Assembly (NCBI GenBank): GCA_964539385.1
Contig: CAZIJC010000005.1
Coordinates: 6,492-70,491 of the forward strand
Length of the DNA: 64,000 nucleotides
From: JAUVZF01 sp964539385
GTDB taxonomy: Bacteria; Planctomycetota; Phycisphaerae; FEN-1346
Reading direction: 5' to 3'
The position numbers and the translations under genes are program-made. Position 1 is the first letter of the stretch; each line of letters opens with the position of its first letter. This document shows positions 44,225 through 51,604 of the stretch, one piece after another. The notes under the pieces were generated by a model. It was not told where the DNA came from. It made no database searches and saw only the letters and a list, made by a program, of their open reading frames with translations.

Positions 44225-45937
44225 CTATAGGATGAGGTTCAACAATCCTCCCACCACGAAGCTGGATATGGCCATAATGGCGGCGGATTTAAGCATGTCC
44301 ACACCTCCCAGCTCCTTGATAAGCACTGTGAATGTGGCAATGCACGGGAAATACATTGCCAACACAACCGATGCTATTACCAGTTGTTTGATCGTCAAGC
44401 CCAGTGGAATAAGCATTCCCACAGCCACATCTTTACGCAAGAACCCGACGATTAACGCACCAACTGCTTCTTTTGGCAGACCGAGAACCCGCGTGACGAC
44501 CGGGGCGGCGATCTCGCCGACAAACTGGATTATTCCGAACGCGTAGAGCAGATTGACAATAAGCACTCCAAGCAACACAAATGGAACCGCCTCTTTAAGG
44601 AACCACCTTATTCTCATCCATATCTTCTTTATCACACCCCTCATATATGGGATTCTGTAAGGGGGTATCTCCAGGAATATCTCCGGCGACTCGCCCTTGA
44701 CGGTTTTATTGAATATAACCCCGAGCAACACCCAGACCGCAAACAGCGTCCCGTAGATAATCCCAATGTATCTGAGCCCATGCTCTCCTACCAGTCCTAT
44801 TACCATTGCCTGTAGTGCGGCACAAGGCACGGCGATGGACAATAAGGTTGCGGAAATGAATTTCTCTCTTCGGGTTTCAAGAATCCTGGTCGATAATGCG
44901 CCGGGAACATTACATCCAAGCCCAAGCAACATAGGCACTATTGCAACACCGTGCAAGCCCAGTCTGTGCATTAACGTATCTACCATAACAGCCAGCCTGG
45001 GTATAAAGCCCAAATCCTCTAAAAACGACAGAACCACATAAAAGGCGAACACATACGGCAGAACCGCACCCATTGGAACAAAAAGCCCTGTGGTCAACAA
45101 ACCGAAAGACTGCCCGAAATCTATTTCGCCATCTATAAGCTGGCCTATAACCAGGTTGTGAAGAAACCCGTCGCCGCCCATAATCGCTGACAGTTTCATC
45201 ATTACGGGCAGCCACAAGTTCTCGAAGACGGGCTCGCAGACATAACCGATCAGCCCTTCGCCGATGAAGCGTATAATGTTAAAGGCCAGAAACATCACTA
45301 CGACAGCCATAGGAATACCAGTTAGCGGTCGAACTGACGCGTCTCCAAGCCTTTCCAACCAGGTATGGTGGCGGTGGGTTATGTTTTGCACTTTATCCAC
45401 AATGTTGCCGACTTCATGCCACCTCTCTGTATCTTCATACTCGTACGTGGAAGGCTTCGCGTCCTTGATTCTTTCCACGAGCCGGTTGATCCCTTCGCCT
45501 GTCATGGCACAGATGGGGACACAGGGCACCCCGAGAATCTCCTCCAACTTCCTATCGTCAATCGATATGCCCTTGTGCTTCGTCTCATCCCAGAAATTCA
45601 GCGCCACAACGATAGGAACTTGGCGTTTAAGCAATTGGAGCGTCAGATTGAGGCTGCGTTCGAGGTTTGTGGACTCCACAACATTAATGACTACATCTCC
45701 GTGCTTATGCTCGTTGAGCATTTCGACTGCAATTTCTTCTGCTTTACAGGTTGGGTCCAGAGTGTATGTTCCGGGAACATCGACAAGTTCTGCACGTTCA
45801 TCGCCGATCTTTATGCTGCCCTTTGTAAATTCAACCGTGGTGCCCGCGTAATTGGAGGCAATAACATTTACACCAGTGACTCGGTTAAAAACAACACTCT
45901 TGCCGACGTTAGGGTTTCCCATAAGAAGCATCTTCAT
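44225..45937 (-). CDS. feoB: FeoB ferrous iron transporter
   Basis: 570 residues, shorter than E. coli FeoB (773) but within the range of short forms. The N-terminal G domain shows G1 GNPNVGKSV, G3 DVPGTYTLD and G4 LNFWDE. The membrane domain contains the two Gate regions, including GLGCNVPGALSTR near residue 340. It imports Fe2+ across the inner membrane. The start overlaps the feoA stop by 4 nt (ATGA). FeoB is a frequent member of magnetosome clusters. Confidence 0.95.
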   Translation of the reverse strand: MKMLLMGNPNVGKSVVFNRVTGVNVIASNYAGTTVEFTKGSIKIGDERAELVDVPGTYTLDPTCKAEEIAVEMLNEHKHGDVVINVVESTNLERSLNLTLQLLKRQVPIVVALNFWDETKHKGISIDDRKLEEILGVPCVPICAMTGEGINRLVERIKDAKPSTYEYEDTERWHEVGNIVDKVQNITHRHHTWLERLGDASVRPLTGIPMAVVVMFLAFNIIRFIGEGLIGYVCEPVFENLWLPVMMKLSAIMGGDGFLHNLVIGQLIDGEIDFGQSFGLLTTGLFVPMGAVLPYVFAFYVVLSFLEDLGFIPRLAVMVDTLMHRLGLHGVAIVPMLLGLGCNVPGALSTRILETRREKFISATLLSIAVPCAALQAMVIGLVGEHGLRYIGIIYGTLFAVWVLLGVIFNKTVKGESPEIFLEIPPYRIPYMRGVIKKIWMRIRWFLKEAVPFVLLGVLIVNLLYAFGIIQFVGEIAAPVVTRVLGLPKEAVGALIVGFLRKDVAVGMLIPLGLTIKQLVIASVVLAMYFPCIATFTVLIKELGGVDMLKSAAIMAISSFVVGGLLNLIL

Positions 45938-46227
45938 TTCCCGCGCCTCTTTTCCAAAAGCTCGACGAACACCCTGCGGGCCATTCCAAACCCCATCGCA
46001 ACCTGGGTGTTATTCTGTTTCAACAGGACGGGGCCCCTCATCCATTGTCCGCTCACCTTTGTGACTTCCTTTCCTTCTCTGATCCCCAAAGCGTCAAGCT
46101 TGCGAAACAAGGCATGGCCCCCGTCGATTTTCACAATGTTCCCTGACTGGCCCGTGCGCATTTCAATCAGCGAGATCTTTTTGCCCACATACCCGTCTTC
46201 CGCAACCCCGCTGTTTCCGTTACGCAT
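45934..46227 (-). CDS. feoA: FeoA iron-transport accessory protein
   Basis: 97 residues from the ATG at 46227, which has AAGGAGG 8 nt upstream; a longer reading to 46269 is less likely. The SH3-like FeoA fold is seen in GQSGNIVKIDGGHALFRKLD, ALGIREGKEVTKVSG and GPVLLKQNNTQVAMGFGMAR. It supports FeoB function. It sits between the DtxR-type regulator and feoB. Confidence 0.9.
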   Translation of the reverse strand: MRNGNSGVAEDGYVGKKISLIEMRTGQSGNIVKIDGGHALFRKLDALGIREGKEVTKVSGQWMRGPVLLKQNNTQVAMGFGMARRVFVELLEKRRGK

Positions 46228-46286
46228 CCCGTGCCTCCTTGAAGATTTAGGGCAACAAAACCCGTTCACCAGTTAACCATCATGAT

Positions 46287-47006
46287 TCATTCCATCTTCT
46301 CGACCTCAACGTCCATCGCTTCGGCCCTACGAACGGCCAGGGTGTTGCCGCCCACTTCGATCTCAATTGGATCACCGAGCGGTGCGACGCGGACGACGGA
46401 TAGCACGGAGTCGCGAGTTATCCCCAGCCCCGCCAGCCGCCTCCCGGTCGCCGCCAAACCGCCTATGCGCGCGATCTTTGCCTTCTGGCCGACCTTGATG
46501 TCCGCCAATGTCACGTGTAATTCTTTTCGGCTGCCGCACGGGCCACCGCCGCGGATCCGTTCCCGCCGGTCACAGAAGTCATTGAACTTCTCAACCAATC
46601 TACTTGCCTCCGCATCCTGAGAGAGGAACTCGACGAAGCAACGCAGCCTCTCCGAAACGACCTCGTCGACTGCGTGCTCGATGCGGCAGGCGTTGCTGTT
46701 GGCGATGTTGTTCCCGACGGTGAGGACGTCTGTCAGAAACTTCCGCAACACTTTGTGACGAGCGGATATTCTTTCCGCCAGCTCCATCCCGCGATCAGTC
46801 AGGGTGACGTACTTGTGCGGCGTGTACTCGGCTAACTCACGTTTGGCGAGCGTTTTCAAGGCGCCGGTCACCGAAGGCATCGAAACATGCAATCGGTCGG
46901 CTATATCGCTGACCCGCGCGACCCCCTCGGCCCAGATAAGCGCCCAGATGGCCTCCAGGTAGTCTTCCTGCGAAGCGGTCAACTTTCCGTGCGTCGGCGT
47001 ATTCAT
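46287..47006 (-). CDS. DtxR/MntR-family iron-dependent regulator with FeoA-like C-terminus
   Basis: 239 residues. The N-terminal winged helix reads LTASQEDYLEAIWALI, then ARVSDIADRLHVSMPSVTGA and LTDRGMELAERISARH. The dimerisation/metal domain has ACRIEHAVDEVVSERL with ligand-type residues C, E and H. The C-terminal SH3/FeoA-like domain (KIARIGGLAATGRRLAGLGI) completes the IdeR/DtxR plan. It is the first gene of the dtxR-feoA-feoB operon, so iron-dependent autoregulation is likely. Confidence 0.92.
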   Translation of the reverse strand: MNTPTHGKLTASQEDYLEAIWALIWAEGVARVSDIADRLHVSMPSVTGALKTLAKRELAEYTPHKYVTLTDRGMELAERISARHKVLRKFLTDVLTVGNNIANSNACRIEHAVDEVVSERLRCFVEFLSQDAEASRLVEKFNDFCDRRERIRGGGPCGSRKELHVTLADIKVGQKAKIARIGGLAATGRRLAGLGITRDSVLSVVRVAPLGDPIEIEVGGNTLAVRRAEAMDVEVEKME

Positions 47007-47054
47007 AGCTGATTCTCGAGTATCCTGTCCGTAGGCGCCGCCACTTTATGAAGC

Positions 47055-47084
47055 CTCGGCTAAGAATGTAAGGCAAGGCTAACG
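47055..47084. promoter_or_regulatory. Possible DtxR-type operator upstream of the feo operon
   Basis: About 50-75 nt before the regulator start there are two GGCTAA words, GGCTAAG at 47058 and GGCTAACG at 47077, 19 nt apart. On the minus strand this reads TTAGCCTTGCCTTAC, loosely like a DtxR/IdeR box. Weak evidence from eye only. Confidence 0.25.
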
Positions 47085-47157
47085 GCAAGTCAAGGAAGAG
47101 AACGCTGAAAACAAAAGAATTGTTAAGCTGGATCATTATGTCCGGTGGTTCGAGAGC

Positions 47158-47385
47158 TTGGCCGAGCGTTACCCGAAGGTGGCGGCGTGGCTGGAGGAGG
47201 CAGGCGAGGAGGCGTTGGCGGTGTACGCCCTGCCGGCACCGCACCGCAAGCGGATGCGTTCCACGAACATGCTGGAACGGTGGCACCAGGAGCTGAAGCG
47301 TCGGACACGGGTGGTGCGGATCTTCCCGAACGGCCCGTCGTGCCTGCGTCTGGTGACGGCGCTGTCGATGGAGACGAGCGAGGAG
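47158..47385 (+). pseudogene. IS256-family transposase C-terminal fragment, second copy
   Basis: Nearly identical to 36478-36690, apart from a 9-nt insertion adding Gly-Glu-Glu in the AWLEEAGEEALAVYALP segment. It begins within the GAGAGCTTGG boundary and ends at GAGCGAGGAG, where unrelated sequence follows. From 47386 to 47637 I see no convincing gene. Confidence 0.85.
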
Positions 47386-47637
47386 GGCTTCTTGTACTGG
47401 TACTTCAGTGGCTGGACGAACGAAGAAAGGAGTTGCTGCCGGCCCACATCAACAAGCTCAGTCGCCCCGCACCGCTCCAAGCCGGTCGGGGATGTCCGGT
47501 ATTCGTATCTGGCCACCACAGCCGGCCCGCTGGTTGATCGACGCCGCAAGTGAATGCTGCACCGATCGAACAAACACACCGACGGGTTCCATGCCCACTC
47601 AGAAGACACTCAGGCACGAATGTCCACAACCGCCCAT

Positions 47638-48723
47638 CTACTCCTTGGTTTTGAAATATCGCTGACGAACGCGCCCGCTGGTGAGGGCAGCTTGGCTGGA
47701 TATCTCCAGCAAGGCCATCCTGGCCGCCGTGAGTTCTGTGGCAACGGCTTCATGGTCAAGGCTTGACATTCGTATCTTGCTCTCAAGGTCCGCCACGGTC
47801 TCCGTCAGCGTCTTGTTTTCACTCTGCTGCTCCTGAAGTTGAGCCTGAAGATCGGCCAACTGGTTGTCGATTTCCGCTTTCTTCTGTCGCCAGTTCTGCG
47901 CTTCCCCTTGTATAGACTGGAGGTTTTCCCCGGCTTTTTCCAAGTCGGCCTCAATGGCGCGTCTTGACGCGTCGGATTCTTCCAAACTACTCGCAAGAGT
48001 CCGCATCTGCTGTTCCAGGTTCCGACGAGCATCTGTCTCTTCGGCGAGTTGCTTGCGCAACTGTTTCGCGTCTACAACCTCGTCCTTTAGATTCATCAGC
48101 TGCGCTTCAAGGGTTGTTTTGCCGCTTTCAAGCTCCTTGATGCGCGCCTTGGTGGAAGCTATCTCCTCGGAGAGCAGGTTGCGTTCCCCAGTCACCGCCA
48201 CAAGCTGTGGTTTCACTTCTCCCAGCAGGTCGGCAAACCTGTTCCGCTCTTCGTCGGCGAAGGTGATGTCAGCTCGCAACTGGTCCACCGAGGCAGCTTG
48301 TGGTTCAAGTACTTTGACGTGCGCCTCCAGCTCCGCGCGTACGGACAGTTCCTCAGACAACTTCTCCCGGGTCGCCTCAAGGTCACTCTCCAAGATCTCC
48401 TTCAGCTTGAACGCCGTGTCAACCTGCCCTTCGAGCCCCTCGATAAGGGAGAGAACGCCCGTCAAATGCTCTGAGACGTCCGTGTGGTTCTCCATTTGGA
48501 TTTTCTCCATCTGAGTATCGTCCATCATCTGCCGTTCCGGCGGCATCTTCTGCGTTGTCGCGGTGGGGCCGGCCGGGCCTGTGGCGACCTTTCCCCTTGG
48601 TATGGCACCTTTATGCGTCTTGGTCTTAGCAACCGGTTTCGAAGAGGATTCTTGGCGGTTTCCCTTCCTTGCCTTCGACCTCTTCTTTTTTGCGGCAGTT
48701 TGTTGCTTCCGCATTGTAGGCAT
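47638..48723 (-). CDS. Coiled-coil protein with basic N-terminus
   Basis: 361 residues from the ATG at 48723, with AGGAGG 7 nt upstream. The first ~60 residues are Lys/Arg/Pro-rich (KKKRSKARKGNRQESSSK). Residues ~80-355 form a nearly continuous coiled coil (for example LESGKTTLEAQLMNLKDEVV and QLADLQAQLQEQQSENKTL). There is no membrane segment. It lies 41 nt after coiled-coil/HEAT protein B in the same unit. Similar coiled-coil genes (mad group) occur in other magnetosome clusters, and a cytoskeletal or chain-tether role is inferred. Confidence 0.78.
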   Translation of the reverse strand: MPTMRKQQTAAKKKRSKARKGNRQESSSKPVAKTKTHKGAIPRGKVATGPAGPTATTQKMPPERQMMDDTQMEKIQMENHTDVSEHLTGVLSLIEGLEGQVDTAFKLKEILESDLEATREKLSEELSVRAELEAHVKVLEPQAASVDQLRADITFADEERNRFADLLGEVKPQLVAVTGERNLLSEEIASTKARIKELESGKTTLEAQLMNLKDEVVDAKQLRKQLAEETDARRNLEQQMRTLASSLEESDASRRAIEADLEKAGENLQSIQGEAQNWRQKKAEIDNQLADLQAQLQEQQSENKTLTETVADLESKIRMSSLDHEAVATELTAARMALLEISSQAALTSGRVRQRYFKTKE

Positions 48724-48764
48724 CAAATTACCTCCTTATCGCGATGCGGCCTTCAGGCCAAGAC

Positions 48765-50159
48765 TTACACCGACACGCCAGTCTTTTCCCCATCTGCGAT
48801 TGCACTGTCCCATTCTATGCATTGCCCCTTCCACCAATGGTCCCATCTAACCATCAGGCGTTGACGTAACCTTTCACTTGCGGGAAACGACTTGCCCATT
48901 TTCTTCTCAGTAATAGTTTCTATCGTGCGAAGGGCGGCCTTGGCGATAGATACTTCGGGGTCATTCAGGCGATTGACAAGGGCGGCGACCACTTTTCGCG
49001 AACGAAGTTGGCTCATCGCATCAATGGCTGCCAAACGGACCACGGGACTCTTATCGTCCAGAAGTGGCAAGAGCGTGGTGGCAAGCTCCTCCCTGCCCAG
49101 CCAGCCGATACACGCAATGGCCCTGCGCCGGACCCCTGCGTCCTGATCCGACAACATATCTGTGAGAATTGGGGCGCTTCGATTCCCGTACAAGCGGTAC
49201 ACACCCCACACAGCCGCCAAGCGGACGGAAGGGTCGTGGTCGGCCAATGCGTACTGGAGCGCGGCGTGCCCTTCCTCCATCCCCAGCGATGTCAATGCCT
49301 TAACGCACTCTTGCCGCACCCGGGACGATGCCTCCCGTCTCAACTGAGCGGAAAGGACTCTTGCTGAGAGTTGGTGGCGGATGCCGCCCATGACCTTGGC
49401 TGTGTCAAGGCGTGCAGCTTCGCTACGGTTCGTAATGTCAACAACCGCTCTTGTGAAAACGATCTTTTCGGCCACATCGGAGAAAATGGCTTGGTGCAAC
49501 TCTTCCGGTGTCACGTCACCAGGTTCCTCGAAGGTCGACCCGCCCGGGTGTTCCTCTTGCTGTTGTGTTCTGTCGTCCGATCGAGCAGTCGCCTCTGCCT
49601 CTACCGAAGGCGCGATCACTTTCTCAGGCAACACCGCCGCGGACTGTTCTTCTGCCGCCGATTTCACTACTTCCTTACGCACAGCAGTAAGATCCGACTC
49701 CAAGGCAGTCACGCGCGCCATTGCCGCGATTTCCTGTGTTTGGGTCTCCCCGACCCTCCGCCGCATTTCCTCCAACTCGGAGACAAGCGACCTTTTCTCT
49801 TCTTGCATCGTCTGTATCTGCGAGGCAAGCAGAGACTGTGCCTTCTCCGCCCCGCTCCGTACTTCCTTGAGTTCCTCCCGGGTGGACACAAGCTTCGACT
49901 TCATTGCTCCGACCGTTATGTTAAGGGGCGTCTGCGGTACTGTCGGCTCCCGCACCTGTTCAGGGCCAAGAGGGGCAACTTCAGATGGTGAGAAGGCGTT
50001 TTCGCCCGCGACCATCACAGGGTCACTGAAGGGACGACTGAACACGCTTCCCGCTGCCCTTGCGGCGTTACCACCAAGTCGAAAGACATTTTTCCCAATA
50101 GCCGTCGCCCTCCCGACAAACGCACCGACCTGCCTGGAAGTGGCACCAATGACTCTCAA
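48765..50159 (-). CDS. Coiled-coil / HEAT-repeat protein B
   Basis: 464 residues. The N-terminus QVGAFVGRATAIGKNV aligns with protein A (HLGAFLGRTARLGKKI). A shorter coiled coil follows (about 85-165), then an acidic linker, then about five HEAT repeats (SSRVRQECVKALTSLGMEEG, DAGVRRRAIACIGWLGREEL, SPVVRLAAIDAMSQL). It ends RLMVRWDHWWKGQ like protein A. The visible start is TTG at 50159. An upstream ATT would align better with protein A's Met, so the true start is uncertain. It overlaps closely with the Lys-rich gene upstream. Confidence 0.82.
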   Translation of the reverse strand: MRVIGATSRQVGAFVGRATAIGKNVFRLGGNAARAAGSVFSRPFSDPVMVAGENAFSPSEVAPLGPEQVREPTVPQTPLNITVGAMKSKLVSTREELKEVRSGAEKAQSLLASQIQTMQEEKRSLVSELEEMRRRVGETQTQEIAAMARVTALESDLTAVRKEVVKSAAEEQSAAVLPEKVIAPSVEAEATARSDDRTQQQEEHPGGSTFEEPGDVTPEELHQAIFSDVAEKIVFTRAVVDITNRSEAARLDTAKVMGGIRHQLSARVLSAQLRREASSRVRQECVKALTSLGMEEGHAALQYALADHDPSVRLAAVWGVYRLYGNRSAPILTDMLSDQDAGVRRRAIACIGWLGREELATTLLPLLDDKSPVVRLAAIDAMSQLRSRKVVAALVNRLNDPEVSIAKAALRTIETITEKKMGKSFPASERLRQRLMVRWDHWWKGQCIEWDSAIADGEKTGVSV

Positions 50160-50169
50160 ATCCGTTGGC

Positions 50170-50712
50170 TTATCGTTGGTAATTGCCTCGTACCTTTTTC
50201 AGAGCTAATACCGGATTTGCGGATGCGGATGCGGAAGTGGTTGATGTTGTGGGTTTACTGTCCTTTCCCTCCGACACCCGAGCCGTGGGGTCCTTGGACA
50301 GCGACGGGAGAGATTGCGGCGCCGAACGGGGCTTGGCGGCAACGGATCGTTCGGTCTTGGTTGCCCTGGCCGTTGTTTTTCTCTGCGCTTGCCCGGATGC
50401 CTTTTTTTTCTTTTTCTTTACAGCGACGGACTTTTTCTTTACGGCGACGGACTTTTTCTTTACGGCGACTGACTTTTTCTTTACGGCGACTGACTTTTTC
50501 TTTGCCGGTGCCGATATTTTCTTGCTTGAACGAACCCGCTTGGATTTCCCGACGTCTTGATCCGATGTGCCTTTGCCGCTCACCAGCGTCCGCTTGACGC
50601 AAGATCTGAGTTTTCTGCCGTCGGCCACCGCTATGGCGGTCAAGGCGCCGGCAAATCTGGATACCGCACAGACAACGTCCGAAACCCCCTTTTCCTTAAC
50701 CTTCATCGCCAT
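50170..50712 (-). CDS. Lys-rich protein B with tandem KKKSVAV repeats
   Basis: About 180 residues from the ATG at 50712 (50706 is an alternative), with AAAGAGGG upstream; a longer reading to 50832 is possible. The N-terminal ~45 residues match Lys/Arg-rich protein A (MKVKEKGVSDVVCAVSRFAG). Then KKKSVAV is repeated four times in tandem, followed by KKKKKKAS and a Ser/Thr/Lys-rich tail. It is highly basic, like histone-H1-type tails. It precedes coiled-coil/HEAT protein B, mirroring the order in module A. Confidence 0.75.
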   Translation of the reverse strand: MAMKVKEKGVSDVVCAVSRFAGALTAIAVADGRKLRSCVKRTLVSGKGTSDQDVGKSKRVRSSKKISAPAKKKSVAVKKKSVAVKKKSVAVKKKSVAVKKKKKKASGQAQRKTTARATKTERSVAAKPRSAPQSLPSLSKDPTARVSEGKDSKPTTSTTSASASANPVLALKKVRGNYQR

Positions 50713-50954
50713 GCCCTCTTTCCCGGCCACGCCGAAATGGAATCCACCCGCTGCCGTCCCGGCATTGCACAAACTCTCATGCCGGTCCACAGGAGTTCGC
50801 GATCGAGCTTGCTGACAGGCAACGGGAAACATCCACCTTAAACTGTCATCCGAAATCCAGGGACAAAAACCAACTCAAGCCGAGAATGCCGGGTCCTTCT
50901 CGCCGCAAGCCTTTCTTCACGCGAATTCTCGTCACGCGAATTCTCGTCGCCTGG

Positions 50955-51146
50955 CTATGCAGGTTCAGCGGTCCGAGCGGTCTTGTTGTACCCGTTCTGG
51001 AAAGCCGCCTTCGCCTCAGAAGCCATTTTGCGAGTTCTCGCATAAAGCTTACCGAAGGCCTCGGGACCACTCTTACTACGAATGATTTCCACACCTACCG
51101 CGCCAACAAACACGCCGCCGATTATAAGTCCGAGAGTCTTGATCAT
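50955..51146 (-). CDS. Small membrane protein B
   Basis: 63 residues from the ATG at 51146 with AAGGAG upstream. Helix MIKTLGLIIGGVFVGAVGVE is followed by an amphipathic tail (KLYARTRKMASEAKAAFQNG). It is the paralogue of 42054-42251 (shared GGVFxGAVGVEI and KLYA). It is the first gene of module B. Confidence 0.75.
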   Translation of the reverse strand: MIKTLGLIIGGVFVGAVGVEIIRSKSGPEAFGKLYARTRKMASEAKAAFQNGYNKTARTAEPA

Positions 51147-51604
51147 GTCATCTCCTTCCCACTGCCGCCTTTTCAGCCGCGGCAAAATGCATTTCTACCT
51201 CTGCGCCTTTGTATCATTTCTTTTCAACAAATCCCGTAACCCGATGAGACGCTCGTGCGAGACTATCGTGCCTTGCTCTGTCAACTACGGCTTACTCGCA
51301 CGGACCACATCTCTCTATCTCTCTGTCCCAACAGCGCCCAAGCGTATAACCACAACCGCTGTTCCAGCCAATGCCGACTATTTCTTGCTCTTCGCGGTCG
51401 CACAAATGACTGGACTGGGTACAATTTCGACCTTAAGTAACAAATAGTGGGGTTCTTGGCAAATGTTTTCTTTTTTTTTTCGGGGAATTTCACCCCATCT
51501 ATCGGCTGGCGAAGCACCATGATGACACGAAGAGTAAGCGTTTTTTTGACAGATTAGGTGGCCACAAGAACGCTCTAATGCCGATTTGCTCCGTTGGCCC
51601 GTCC
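51147..51604. other. Intergenic region, no gene recognised
   Basis: Between small membrane protein B and the large coiled-coil gene I see only low-complexity stretches (a T-rich run near 51468-51480) and short unconvincing frames. It may hold the promoter for module B. Confidence 0.4.

Noticed and set aside
47386..47637. Plus-strand frames extending past the IS256 fragment
   Set aside because: They change family-like character abruptly after the IS sequence and show no recognisable domain or ribosome binding site.
50400..50530. Tandem short repeats that could suggest a CRISPR array or satellite
   Set aside because: The units are 21 nt without spacers and encode in-frame KKKSVAV repeats of a protein.
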